64,000 nucleotides of DNA from Phallusia fumigata. Taxonomy: Eukaryota; Chordata; Ascidiacea; Phlebobranchia; Ascidiidae. The stretch is from NCBI GenBank assembly GCA_008931825.1, contig QXVZ01003926.1, positions 157,031 to 221,030 of the forward strand, written 5' to 3'. Positions 1-13,700 of this stretch are shown here, piece by piece; within the stretch, counting starts at the first letter, position 1, and the number at the start of each line of letters is the position of its first letter. The notes under the pieces were generated by a model. That model was not told the origin of the DNA, ran no database searches, and was given only the letters and a program-made list of their open reading frames with translations. Both the position numbers and the translations under genes were made by a program.

Positions 1-49
1 GTCTCCCAGTTAGCTTTCTTGGTGTTAAACATGTTTATTCTTGTTACAG

Positions 50-164
50 TGAGCTTGAAATCATGGGTATCGAAGACCCACGTCACATCCAGACTATTCT
101 CCACGAAGCTCAAGTTTTACGCCAGAAGATAGAGGAAGTGAGTAACAGAGGGATTGCTGTGTGA
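50..164 (+). CDS. Eph: Last coding exon of an upstream Eph receptor tyrosine kinase (partial gene)
   Basis: A pyrimidine-rich acceptor ends in ttgttacag at 49. The exon enters in phase 2 (AG|T), as do the last exons of both complete Eph genes here. The translation starts S-E-L-E-I-M-G-I-E-D, the end of a SAM domain, and parallels S-D-M-E-R-M-G-I-D and S-D-L-A-R-L-G-I-N in the other two. It continues through a basic helix and stops at TGA 162-164 after G-I-A-V, matching their C-termini G-I-S-V and G-I-P-V. A good donor-like GTGAGT lies at 138, so alternative splicing out of this exon is possible, but the in-frame G-I-A-V stop favours a terminal exon. The rest of the gene lies left of the window. 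The Eph assignment rests on one short exon plus its phase and ending. Confidence 0.72.
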
Positions 165-3100
165 GCTGCTCTGAAATCGACTCATGGAAAGTCGACAAAA
201 CCGCCCTTCGACACCCAAGAGGTTTGAGATCTTCGGCCACCGAAACGAGGAAGGACTCTGGTTGAACTTCACGCCACATCACATGTGTGTTACACGATTG
301 CGGCCGGTCCGCATGTTTTTCACTTCACTCTAATGATTTCACTGTGTTTTTGTCATCTGCTTTGCCTAAAGCATCAAAGACAATCTGTTTGAGTTCCTTC
401 TACCACTCACATTACATTTTTGTGTGATTGTTTTTTTCCTTTTTGTGTGAATAATATGATAATGTTTAGACGCCACTCAGTCATGCGGCAGCGTTTGGCT
501 TTCTAGTCGCCGCCTATAATACTGCGACGTCTTAACACTTGCTCGCCCACTGCGCGAAAACCACTTGATAACGAGCTCAAATCCACACACTTCAGTTTAG
601 TTTATCTTTCACTACCAGATAAAGCCTAAACCTGACAAATGTAAATCAACCCTGCGAGGAATATTGATAGGTGTTGCGTAACTACCGCACCATACCTTAT
701 GTAACAAGGCAAATTGAAATACATCTATTGGAAGGAGTTACGACCATATATTTTCGCTGCGCATCAGCTTTGTCCTGTATTCTGTTGTTGTTTTAAAGGC
801 CATAGTTGCCTTTGGATGTTGCGAGGTCCCGGTCGACATTTTTACTAAAACAACTTATTTTAAACCTATATTTTGCTTAATAGTATTGCATTGACTATTT
901 CTTTGTTTTACAACGGCGTTATTCTTGTTGTTTGCGTGAAATGAAAGTAAAATATAAAATAAGACATTATCACTGCCCAGTGTGATAAGGTACGGGTCGA
1001 AACTAAAAATATTTCAAAAGTTTGGTAGAGGGAATAAGAAATGATGATTACCACTAACAAAGTTTTATTCCAGTCATGTGCATACTATGAGGTTAGAAAA
1101 TAAATAGGGTATAACAGAAACGTACAGGGTGACAGTGTATCTAAACCCTGGTTGCAAGACTTTTATTTGACAAATAACGAGTTGAAGACCTAGTGTTTGT
1201 TAGTTTTTTTCGTAAACTTTGGACGAAATTCCACTGAACGAATCAAACTATCTGGCGCTGGTTGCGATACATAATTGTGATAATGTTTGCGTGTTAAGGT
1301 AAAAATGCAAAAAATTTATTGCTTTGCCTAAGACTGAATCAGGCCGTAAGGGAATTTTTGTTCCGTGTGTTGGCTAGCTACCCAACGCTATGACGCGAAA
1401 CCCATTGTTTTCTGGAGCGACAATGCCGATGTGAAACAGGTTAAGACACGTGTTCAACCATGATCACACACTATTTTTACCTTTTTTTATAAAGCAATCT
1501 TTACTGTTCCTCGGTGGCCCTCTTGTTTCGGGTGCCCAGGACATATTTTTCCTTTCTGTTTACGGATTCTTCAACAAATCCATGTTTAATTATGTTTCAT
1601 TGTGGTAAGTTCACCATTGTAGCACGGTAAATTTATGATTCATCTAAACAGATGGTACCTCGTTTAGTTTTCACACCTCGGCTGTGATGTAGCTTTTCCT
1701 GAATGGAAACGGAAGAAACAATAGTCAGCAGCACACAAAGAGAAGGGAAGTTGTAAAACGTGGGCGTGATTCGCCAGTTTAACCAGGTTGCCTATATGAC
1801 AGATTTCGTCAGTCAGCTTGTCTCGCAGAAAGGGGCCATTGGACGGTTGGACGGTCCGATTGTATTGCGATTGTCATTGGCAGAACGTGCGCAGATTACC
1901 GCGGATTAAAAGAGCAAGTAGATTAAGCTGTCGTTGTCACGGAGATGTGGGTCGCACAAACAGGAAGCCTGCAGTTTGGTTTTCCCGGGTCTGTGTTAAT
2001 TCTCACCACACCTGTGATGCGACAGCGCCCGCCCGGCGTCGCACACAAACATGTCAAGTGATATTAAAGCGTGTTTTGAAAACTACTTGCATCACAGTTT
2101 TGCGTCATTCACCGGGATTGGATTGCTACAAGAATGGCTGGTGGCTTCGATCCTTTCCAGTTAGTGCAGTGTAGTGTATTGCAGGTGGTTGCAGTTTTTA
2201 ACAATGATCTCCAATAATTAAAACAAGCACTGATAAGTTTATGTAGCGTTTTTTGCCGCTAAAAGAAATGTTGCGTGTAATTACGCAAGAGGTGAAAAAA
2301 TTAAAGAATCAGTGGAATAGTTTCGAGTTGTATTCCTTACCAACCAATAAAACATTTCGCCGGATAAAAAACATCGGAATATCAGTGAGAGATTTGGCGT
2401 GACCGAGAGAGCGTTGACGAAAAAGGCAAATTTGCCCAAGGAGAAGATGTTTCTATTGTGCGCTTTGTACTTAGTGGACCACTTGCAATGTCCCGCGTTG
2501 CCAGCATCAGCAAGACGAGGTTTATGTTTTATGGTCATTTATTCATTCCGTGTTCAGCGAACGTCAATTGTATGCGCAGTGGTCATTAGCCTTAAGTCTG
2601 CGACAGTTTGAGTCGATTCAATATTTGAACAGACTGAAATAGAATACAATGCCTTTGTTGTTGGTTGAAGTATTTGTGAGTTCAGTTCGAATCGCTGAAG
2701 AGGGAAGATAAACTTTCAGGGGTAAAACAACAGAGAAAGCTAGACAATAATTAACATGCACGCGAAATGGCGCAACTAACCCTATATGTATTTCAACAGG
2801 GCTGCAGACAGAAATCTGTCGCCGTCCGAGTAAAACATCACTGAGTAAACGAATGCTGCAAATAGAGTAGGCGTGAATAAACTGACAGAAAGGCGCCAAG
2901 GTCAAGATCTCTCAACAGTGGAAGTAACTTGCTTTGAAGGATATTATATGAATTGGACTCTGTGATATATATTTTGCGTAATGTCATCCGAGAGAAGACA
3001 TTCTATGGTCAGTCTACGGAATGCGATTGCTTTGTGGCTGCTGGCGGCGATTGTGAAGTTAACAAGCGGAAAAGAAGGTTAGTGCTTCGGGACCGGTTTT

Positions 3101-6100
3101 GTCCACAACTACTTTGTCATTTATTTTCACGCAAATCGTTTTTAGATAAGAGGCAAACTTGGAAATCGAGCACAGTTTCCTGATCAGGCCTCTTAATTAG
3201 CGTTTCCAGTCAGGCCACTTCGTCAAACTTAATGAACGCAACTGTTAAAAGCCAGTTTAATCCGACGGCGCTGCATTCTGCGATCCGGTAATAATCAGGC
3301 GTTTGCGGAAAGTTCAATTATCACAAGACTTCGCAGATGTATGTGAAAATCCCGCCTACCGACGGTGCGCGTTATGGACGTGGGAGCATTTCTCTTAATC
3401 CCCTGGCCTAAAATGTTTTAGTTCGAAAGTGTTGGACGTGTCTGAGTGTCGGGTTTGTGTTTGTGAGACATAAACAAAACAGTTAGTCATTTGGTACAGG
3501 CCAAAGAATTTTGTTCCTAATTCCAATGAACTCACCTACGTCGTAGACTTGGTGTAAACTATGTATTTTTGTTTAAAGGCGTTCATCCAAAACGCACTGC
3601 GGCCTTGTGTATGGTGTTGTGTGTGGCGAATTAACCTAATCATAAACGCTGATCTTTTCATCAAACAAGCCAAGCATAAATCCTAACAGTCATCATCCCT
3701 CTAATGAAAGCATGAGGCGAAAAAAACGGAAACCTCAGGTTTAACGCGCGCGCCGCCTGATGAATCACCTGGTGTGCACAATAATCGCAAAAACACTTCC
3801 CTACTACCGATTGTGTGGGGACGGTGACCTGGCATCTCCCGGTCGGATGGACACGGTGTCAGATTACGTGCGACCATACGACCCCCGCACCCGTCTGCAT
3901 ATTTAGTCAATGCAAGACAAAAAAATTGTAGGAAGTGATTTTCCTCTCACCCGTATGACAAGCACAACTTCTGAGCAGGTTTATGCTTGGGGCAAAACGC
4001 AGTTGGACACTATTTTGTGATAAAATGTTTATCGGCTCTTTGCTAAAGTATCACAACACAATTGGCTGACTAAAGTAGGCACCAACATTTAAGGGGGATA
4101 TTTATTGCAAGAACTTGTGTTTTGTTGTTTTTGATCAACTTCGGAAAAGTCACCTTTTTCACTATTTGCTGTAAATTCTTACGCTTTTCATGTCCATATT
4201 TAGCTTGCGCCCGACCTAATCATGTGCGATTCTATGTGTGACCGGGTCATGTGCCGATACCTCGGTATAGTTCAACCCACGCGATTAAAGCTAAACACCG
4301 TAAACTTGAGCTCAATTTTTATCGCCAGCTTACCCCAATTAGTCTCTTATGCTGAATTGGCGTCGGGCGTTCCATGCGCGTCAAGCCGGCACCAGCGCAT
4401 AAAACAGCGCGATTTACGATTGCAATTACTGCAGTATCGCCAGCTATCCAACAAGATACAGCGATATACAAGCTCATTCGTGGTTTTTCGAACTACCCAA
4501 TACGATACGAAAACAAGATATGAATTGCCGTGAACGGTGCTTTGTAGTTTCACCTGCGTCTTCACGGGATTGTTTCTGGCCGAGTTTCGTTCATTTTACG
4601 ACGTGTTCCGTTGTATTTGCTAATGGGCTGGCTCGTCAAAGTTTGGGCAGACGACGCCGAATTTGCGACGCGACTGGGGTCAGTACGACGCCTTCTCACA
4701 CAAAGCAACACTTGTAGTGTTTACCAATACCCTCGAGTTTCGAACAGCGCGGCTTAGTTCCTCTGTGATGAAAGCAGTTGTTTGCTCTTCGCGCGCAATC
4801 CCTGTGAGATATCAACGGAAAGTAATTTTCTTGCAAGTCATTTAAATTCAAGTATGCGCTGTTTGTAGAAGGATTTTTTTTTGCTTGTCAATTATGCAAT
4901 GTTTTAAATCCAAAACCATTTCTGGTTCCTTCGCTTGACGTTGGGCTAACATTTTAAACGATAAACCAATAAAAACTTGAACGATACAGAATAAAACCAC
5001 ACCACAAGTATTCCGATTTTGAACTAAGTGGATACGGGCGACAGGGCAAAGTGCCTGAACACTTTAACTTCCCGATTAAAATTACTCGATCATTAATCGT
5101 CCCGTTATTGCCGAATAGGGAAAGGTTTTGTTCGCTTAAATTTTCATCTTGGATTAGACTTCCACCGCGGCACAGCAACGTCAAAATTTACGGATAAAAC
5201 CCGTTCTTTCGGCCCATAGGAAGATGGATAATGGCGGGGCATTTGCAACACACAATGCCACAGATTTTTCCAGCCGCACGCGCTACACCGGCCGATTCGA
5301 ATTCAGTAACAGCGATATTTTATAACGAGGTAAATTACAGTCGTCTGCGCTTAGAACATCCTGCCGGCCGCAACATCAATTTCGTTGATGACAGGGTGTC
5401 TCTCGTACACCTTCCAACACGTCATACCCTCGGGCGGATCGGCAAGCTGGCACTCGTGGAGTTGTATGTGTCGCATCGACTACAATAGCAACTCGCAGAT
5501 AGCTATCTCCCAGCAGGTTGAGATGAAAACTTCACCGCCTACAAAAAAACGACCGACACAGGTGCTCAGGAAGTCCCATTCAGACATTTCGTATTTATGA
5601 TTATTTCCATCCGAACCCTAGTTGAGTTAAATACGTCATAGGCTGGCTTAAATAAACCTTTAAACGTCACATAGGCCTTGCGTTTCATGTGTATTGAGCA
5701 ATTTGGCGATTAACAAGTTTGCGCACTGTGTAGATTTAGGCTTAATCCTCGTTTGTTGAAACAAACTGAACTATTGTTCAAGACCCAATAAACTGCCGCT
5801 TTGCTCCCAGGAGGTAGCTTCCGGTGGCGAACAGGCGCCATCCAACCTTTACGTTTGATGCGGTCTGTAAGTTATTATGTGCCGACCTTTCCTGCATCAA
5901 TAATTGATTTGACAATTTGTGACCCAATTTAAGGCGCCTGGGCTGGTTCGAAGCTAATAAAGTCGTCATTAAACACACAGCATGCCAAATATTGTCTGCT
6001 CTCCACAAATATTTCACATACACCATAAAAAACGTCTATGCTACAACTCAGTTCCCAGGGTTTAAAATTTAAAAAAATGCTTGGCGTGCTTTGGCACTTT

Positions 6101-7180
6101 GGGGAGAAGCTAGTTGGGATCAAGTGCTAGCGAAACTTTATATGGTACACCTGCCGCACCAAGTGTGTATATCCGCTTGGTGGATGCCGTTCACTTGTTG
6201 TCCGACTGCACTGATTGTGCGGACCACCTTACTGATTGACATCCCCATGTTGCATTGGATACAGTTGGCCGCCTGGCTTGAATTTGCAAACCCTTTTAGT
6301 GTAGTGTAATACGACTAAGCACAGCGCCACAATCAAAATTTTTTCAGCACGCAGGGATAAACTAGAGCACACATCGGCAATTACAAACAAAATCACAGTA
6401 TAATCACCAGCGTTTTTAGCGAGTTAATTTAATTTTCGCGTCTCAGCTTCGCGCCTGCGTGACGTTGTTTGGTCTTGCTTCTTTGCACAACACTGGTGAG
6501 GTTCACTACGAATATCCTGTGTCAAAATAATTCAATATTGGTTGATATTGGAAGTCACCGCCGTAATATATGTTTGACCACTTTGGTATTTTGCTTTTCG
6601 TTGGACCCGGAACACTTGTTGTTTCAGGTTATCGTCAATCTTTGATTTGTGTAACAAGTCAATGACTCACTGAAGCGATAGAGCTTGCCAGTGCGGGTAC
6701 TTCGGTGAAAGTAGACACACACGACTTTTCAATTATATGTCACAGACTAAACAAACGAATTTAACAAAACCTCTTAGCTATTGACCGTCGCATTTCGCAG
6801 CGTGAGTTTGTCCTTTATCTAGCGACAATTATCATTTATCAAGGGCGTAAACTGTACCTACTCTGTGTAGATACTGTTGCACTTCACCATTAGATTGTTA
6901 GGTTGCGACTTTTGTTTGGTTTGTATGTCAGCGGTATCAAGTCAGCAAACTTTCAAAATTCTTTGCAGTGTGCAAATGCGTGTTTTAAGCGCCTTTGATC
7001 TTTGATTGATCGCACTTATTTAACAGTTGGTCTCCTTTCAGTATTGCCACAACAATTTTTTGAGTTTGCCAAGCAAATACGCGAGCCCGAAGCGAAATTC
7101 TTGCAGTTGTGTAATTTGTGGACAAAGGCATTAGAAACCTGCATGTGAATTCAAACTAACTTTCATTCTGTTGTTCACAG
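165..7180. other. Non-coding stretch: 3' flank of upstream Eph, then 5' region and first intron of the next Eph
   Basis: No open frame here resembles a known protein or is bounded by convincing splice sites; the frames are short and of low complexity in codon use. The first exon of the Eph gene that resumes at 7181 (5' UTR, signal peptide, ending in phase 1) should lie in this interval if intron 1 is under 7 kb. I could not identify it with confidence. No tRNA, array or long repeat was seen. Confidence 0.5.
1099..1104 (+). promoter_or_regulatory. Possible poly(A) signal of the upstream Eph gene
   Basis: AATAAA lies 935 bases after the TGA at 162-164. It is the first canonical hexamer I noticed downstream. 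Use is unproven. Confidence 0.25.
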
Positions 7181-10100
7181 CTATCCTGTTGGACACGAGA
7201 ACAGCGCTATCCGACTTGGGTTGGACGATGTCACCAGGATCAGAGGTGAGCAAAAGGAAATAATGAATCTGCGATTTTTTCTAAAAAAACGTTTGCTTAA
7301 AATTAGGCAGCAAAGTTGTTTAAGAGCACCGAACCTGGCAAACAAAAATATCTCTAGGCCTATTGCAGTCCGATCTATCTTCACAGCTGCCACGCCGCTG
7401 CTTATATTTCCACGTAAATCCCGTAAAAGGGTTTTCGAGCACAGCGCCGCGAGCTCACGCTTCTCGGCCAAATGAGCGGTTCTGCTTCGTTGCAAGAACG
7501 GTTTCCTTTGTTGTGACGCGACCTTAGATTCCAGCGACTGCGCGCATCGGCCCTGTCCCAGAGATAGGGGACACCGCAAACCCACAAAAACTAATACCCG
7601 GTGAGGGCTTATGCGTCGAATGTTAATGCGATTCTAAGTCATTTAACACGCAGGGAATTTTTTCCTTATTTTCGCAACCGCCATATCGTTTTTTGATCAA
7701 TTGCATTTGATTAATGCTGACTTTACTGGCACACCTTATAGTCTTGATGGTTATCTGTATTAGAAATGGTGATAAATTGCGGCTGTGAAGTATACAACTG
7801 CTTCTCGTCGCCCGTTAGACCTTGTAGTGCTTCTATCAAGCTAACGACGTGCGTAAGAAACAGCGCAGGGAATTCTTGACGTTTCTTTTGACCGATCGAA
7901 CTTCGACGGCGCGGTTCGTAGGCTTAATGGAAAAGGTGGAACGATTGACGTTCAACAGACAGCAAGAAGTAGAGCGAAGAAACATATGTTTTAACCCGCT
8001 TCAAGGGGTCCCCGTTCCGTTCACGCAGAGCTATCGATCTACTGATACCGCTTCACTACATTTTGCGATAGCACTGCACCCGGCGAGATTTTTACAATTC
8101 TCATGGGTGGCCTTTTGGTCACTTAAGAATGTCATTCAACCTTTGTGTGCGCGCAGAGCCAAACCGTTCCCCGTCTTTGGGGTGATTTCGTCAAACTGAC
8201 ATACATTCATAAGTCTGTGCGTGAAAATGAAGGGTTTGCGTGCACTGAAATGCCAACAGCTCTTGTTGACGCTCGTGATGTAACGAAGCGTGTAGACAGA
8301 ACCGATGGTATTTTCCTTCCTTTCGATGCTGAAACCTGACGAAATCGTAAAATGTGACTGCGGATGTGAACACGTGTTCGAATAGAACGCATCATTTTTC
8401 CAACAGCTCTCTTATGAGACACGTACAGTTCGGCTCGCATTGAAAGAAGCCATCAGTTGAAATCGAATCCTGCCCCAAAACACACCAACTGCGGTCGCTG
8501 TCTATTCAACAAATCTAATTAAAATGGATTTTGTTTCGATACCAAATTTTGTCGAATGGCGTAGCCGCCTAAAGTGTGACATTTCCATTGATTTCTCGCG
8601 AATTCGCTGCGCGTAATGTTGATATGAAAACCGGTTTTTATAACGTCCACTGCGAAATTGCTACAACAGTGTGGTGTCGCCCAAATCCCCCAAATCGCAT
8701 TTTTTACAACATAACACAAACTAGCTTCGTTTCGGAAAGTTAGTATGCGCTGGTAAGAGAAGGATTTTTAGGAATGTTCTTGTCAAGTGTGCTTGGTAAT
8801 TAGTTTCGGGAAGTGGCATTGAAGTATGGTCAAGACGCCCTTGGATACTTACCATGGCGGCTCATTGATTCGATCATTCGAAGGGCTCCAATACCTCAAA
8901 AAGTCAAATTGTATGGAAATTCATGGACATTGAACTTTCGAAACGAAATTTAAAATGTGAAAACTTTATTCAGTGGCAAGAGATGACCAGCCCTGATGCT
9001 CAAGGCAATGAACGACGAATGAACATGGTTTGTCAAATCACCAAACCCAACCAGGACAACTGGCTGAGGACGGATTACATCGCAGCTGAAGGAGCACGTC
9101 GCGTATACGTTGAAGTAAAGTTCACGATTCGGTAAGAGTATTCATTTTTTTTTCTTGATGCAGATTGTAGTTTGTGACTTGAAACATGTATTTACAGATC
9201 CTGCGAGGACGTTGAAAACGTAGCAACATGTAAAGAGACGTTTAACTTGTATTATTACGAAACTGATCGTGATGAAGCGACCTCGACCTTCCCTCCGTGG
9301 CGGGAAGGAGCTTACACCAAGGTTCGTATCTTGCTTACGAGGATTTGGGTTTGCGCTTTTGTATCAACTTCAAATGACTCATCCCAGTACCTGTAATACA
9401 TGCCTAAAGCGGAACAGGGAAAAATTATTGCTGTATTGACAAACCCAATGGTCGGGCTGTCAGCTTAGCACACCCCGGGAATAACAAATGGCGGCAGGTA
9501 GTTATCTGTCATACACGCTTCGAACTACGCAGAGCCGGCAAGTGGTGTCTCCTTACATTCGCTACCTGCCCAGTTTTTACAGACTTTAGCGCTTCGTCAC
9601 CCGTAACAAGAAGATTTCCAGGATTTGCAGCGCAGCTAAGTGCGCCTAGCAGAAAAACCGTTTGAACGTTTGAATCGCCCAAATCCGTCAAAAACCTGCG
9701 CCAGGCTGGTGTGTTTTAGTTGCGCGTCCGCTGGATACCTGCATGACTAATGAGATTACTTGGCTGCTGTACAAAGCAAGGTTATCGATTTACATTTCAA
9801 ATCGACTCCGAACGCAACTGGGCTAACAATTGTGACATCAGCACCAGGTCAAACTGTGACGTTAACTAGATTATGCGACTGGCAAGCGTCGATTGATTTG
9901 GAGACACTTAATTGTGTTTGTTGCTGCTACAAAGCAAGGCAGCTTCGACGGCCGCAGGTTTTGTATTTCACCACTAACCTTTCCCACACAATTCCAAACG
10001 GTGAACCTTGTTAGCGTAGCAAATGCGTCATAGATAGTTTGTCTGATTGGAGATAGAGACGCGATTTGAAGTTATCACGCCTCAAAAAACGACTTCGTGA

Positions 10101-10763
10101 AACTTTAACCGCGCACGTAAAAATCTGTAGCATGACTAAAGAAAGATTTCAACCCCAGTATTAACGAACAAACCATTTCATTTCAGGTCGACACAATCGC
10201 AGCCGACCAAAGATTTTCACCCGGGTCAGACGACAGCAACTTCGAAACTCGTCACATCGGACCTATTACCAAGAACGGGCTATATTTAGCCTTTCAGGTG
10301 AATTTTTTGTGACGAACGACAAAATCTCAGGTGTCTGATTGTCTTCCAATACCCACATCAACCAAGTGCTAACCGCTAAAACCGGATCCGTGCCAAGCGA
10401 GTAAACAAAGGTAGCTGCACGTTCTGGCGACGTGCGTCCGATAATACAAGATTTCCTTTTCAGCGCTTAACGCAAAATATGCAGTTATGATGTATTTACA
10501 AAACGCTCCGGTTGCCTGCACGATTTACTTTGAAACAAAGCCACCACATCCTTGTAAATTATGGAGAAAGGCATGTTGTATAACACAAGTTATCCCTTAT
10601 GCAGGATACTGGGGCTTGTGTGGCGCTCATGTACATTCGGGTTTACTATAAATATTGCGAGGAGTCGATCAGCAACCTTGCCGTCTTCGGAAGAACCACT
10701 GCCGGATCCGAAATGACGTCACTTGTTGACACGACTGGAACCTGCGTGAAAAATGCCGTTGCG
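7181..10763 (+). other. Eph: Ephrin-binding domain exons of the + strand Eph
   Basis: Five exons: 7181-7245, 8974-9131, 9198-9321, 10187-10297 and 10605-10763. They carry the hallmark [13 protein letters not shown], then [11 protein letters not shown], the conserved [20 protein letters not shown] stretch and [16 protein letters not shown]. These are the strands and disulfide cysteines of the Eph jelly-roll domain that bind the ephrin loop. Phases run 0, 2, 0, 0, 0 at the exon ends. Four of the five exons have exactly the length of their counterparts in the inverted paralogue, and so does the first (65 bases). Confidence 0.95.
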
Positions 10764-13700
10764 GTGAGATATAGATCTGCGTATATTTAACAGTTCATTT
10801 GTCTGTCATGTGCGATGTTCATGTGATGCATGCCATTTGCTGTAAAGTAGATTGCATGTTGCAGGGCACCGCGAAATTAGATGTGGTATAAACTTTGTAA
10901 TTTGTACCGATGTGCTGTGTGGTCTTACACGGCTTAAGAATAAATTTGTGGTTAAGGTACACGAACGTTCATATGTTTTGAGGGCAATTTAAACTTTGAA
11001 AAATGCCAAATTTCGTCAAGGCGGCAATCTTAATTTTGAAGTTGGCTGTATATATATCCACCGGAAATTCCATTCAGATTAACAAGTGTCATGCGAATAC
11101 CAGCTTGTGGTTTTTCGTGACTAGTAAAACCTTGAACTTAGACTTTGTGCGTTGAAAATGTTCGTAAGAATTTTATGACACTTTATCAATGCAGACAAAC
11201 GGAATCCAGCCAACACTTTACTGCAATGGGGAGGGAGACTGGATGGTCCCCTCTGGAACTTGCACTTGCGACTCCGGTTACCAAGTTAACACCGATAAGA
11301 CCAAGTGTTCAGGTATTACCGAATTGCAACTTTTCGCTCTGCAGGCAAATTTGATTAGGCTTCCGTCTCGGCAGTTGGCAGAACAAGTCCAGGGTTGCCC
11401 CGTTCATCGCTAACTACCAACTTTGTTTGCAAGTCCACTTATCGGAGCTTGATTAAGCTCTATTGGCGCCTTTTAAATCTATGGAAACAAAAAGTTTAAG
11501 CCGGTGTTTGACTATTAACGTTCCAACCAATTGGTTCGCGTGCACAGCACTGTAACAAGCAGTTCTATTATCTGCATGTGGCTCATATGGAAGGTCTTAC
11601 GTTGGCGGTTGGCGATTGACGCTGCTGTCTGCTGCACTCTGGGGTTGCTAGCGATTCGGATTCTCAAGCGCTCTTGTGTGCTCCGATAAGACGCGCCTCT
11701 CAATAATTCCTTTCGTCTTCTCTGTCCGCCAGGCCTCATTGCTTTGCTCAATGGTGATTTATTACCCAAAACACAATTAAGTCGCCTGGGCTCCATAGTG
11801 TGAGCGTCTTGAAGTGAATACAACGCCGCGCGGCCGTCATGGTCGATTGACCGTCAGTCGGTGGACAGGGTGACCGGGTGATAAGCAGCACGCCTCCACT
11901 AAGCTTTCAATGTTTGATTAATAGTCCCCCTTGGCAGCACCAGATCGCCGCAGATTAGATCGAATCGCATCGGGTTACGGTGCAAGAAGCATTTCTGTTC
12001 CCTTTGCAAAAGTTTGATTTTTAACATTTCTTTCGAGAGAGGCAAAAACCTTGAAGTTTATTAAGCGAAACCCAGAAGATCGTCAATGCAATTAACTAAT
12101 TAGATTCTTTGTTATTTGACTCAGGCGAATGATTTACCACTAAACATGTTTTGTACCATGCCACCTTCGGAGCGTAGGATTATTGGCCATCTTACTCAAA
12201 AATCGTGACATGTGACGCTTACTTTTAATCCTTACTCAACCGCTTGCATGTTTGGGAACAAACTTATTAACCAGGTCCAATTCGCTGTAAGTTCCGATGC
12301 CTGTTTGTTCAAACATTTAAATCCTCTGCCGTCGAGCGACATGGTGTTGTCGATTACACCAAGAAATCTCAAATACACTGAATTTCGATTCGGTCGCCTA
12401 TAGTTGAGCTACCGGGATGTTAACCATTGCTTTATTTCTTGACCGACTGGTTTTGTGTTGAACTTTAAAATTTGGCGATGTTAACGACTGTTGGAAAGCT
12501 GCACGGCTCATGAGTGTGAATATTTGGCCATAAGCTCCACTAAGTGACTTAAATCCGAGGTACCTTGGCACACTTGCGTAAATACATGCGGATAAGTAAG
12601 TTCCTGGCGTTTTGCCTCTGCATTCAAAGCGTTCTTTTGCCCACTTCTCCCAAAATCGGTTCCTCGCGCCGAACAGCGACCGGCAACCACTAATGTGTTA
12701 TTAATATGTTGTTTGTATACATACATGGTGTTTTCTAATGAGCGGATCAGTACATGGGCAATGTCCGCCCAACAAAGGGAGAAATTCTGTCCGGTTTTGG
12801 ACACGCATAAAATGCAGTTGGTACGTGTCATTGAAACTTCCGTGACTTTAGGGTACAATGTTTCAAAAGCAAAAGGTGAATTCATTGAAGAATGCATAAA
12901 TTTGAACTGTAAATGTACGTTTTTGATTCAAATTTACGGCGATTATTATGCATCAGTTAATGTGAAGTTGTCTTTAAAACTCAGAGTTTCATAGACGGGT
13001 ATTTGTCCACGTTGAAAGAGGCATATGTAACAATGGCACTTTGTCATAGATCTACAAAGCTGACCAAAAATCTGTTCCGGCCACCCATAAAATCCTCGGC
13101 CACGTTTATTACCTTAATCGTATTAGTACCTGCGTATGACTTATTGCCCAAACAACCGAAATCGCATTTTGATAATTACAGTTTAATCGTCGCGAAACCG
13201 TCACATCCTAAACAGAACCAAATTTGAACATATCAATTCACGAGCATTCTATATCCTTTGTTGCACATATAACGAAATTCTGACATTGATTAATACGAAG
13301 CACGTGTACGTCATTCTTGAGCATTACAGCACAGCTAGAATCATCCGACTTCATTAGGTAGAACAATACGTTTCGACATTAGCACCAAAAAAAACGTTGT
13401 AGCAAAGTCGCTGCAAATACAATCCATCAAATCAAACGTAAACAATCACTCCAGCAATCTTGTTACGCCGACAGACGTGTTACTATGAAAGTCCTTGTTT
13501 TGTTTGTGTTAATTTTCGCATGTGTGTCTCTCACAACGCTGTTCGTTCACCATTGTTTACGACGGCGAGCTGGCTGGACGTGTACAAATGACCCCCAGTG
13601 ACCTGCTGACCGGGTCAACGCTCTCTGCCGAGAAACGCAATGCCTTTGTTTGTTTATAAATTATTGGTACAATGACCGACTTGCCCAACCACGTTTTTGT

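Noticed and set aside
1818-2174. 118-codon frame (+) upstream of the + strand Eph as possible first exon
   Set aside because: Cys/Arg-rich with no hydrophobic leader and no phase 1 donor, so it cannot be the Eph signal exon.
2675-2700. TTCGAATC resembling a tRNA B box
   Set aside because: No A box at the right distance and no cloverleaf arms.
6465-6496. Leu-rich stretch with a GTGAGG donor in phase 1, as possible Eph leader exon
   Set aside because: The frame is closed by a stop upstream with no ATG.
12508-12994. Overlapping open frames of about 100-130 codons on both strands
   Set aside because: Opposite-strand frames over the same bases, no motif, inside an Eph intron; read as chance.
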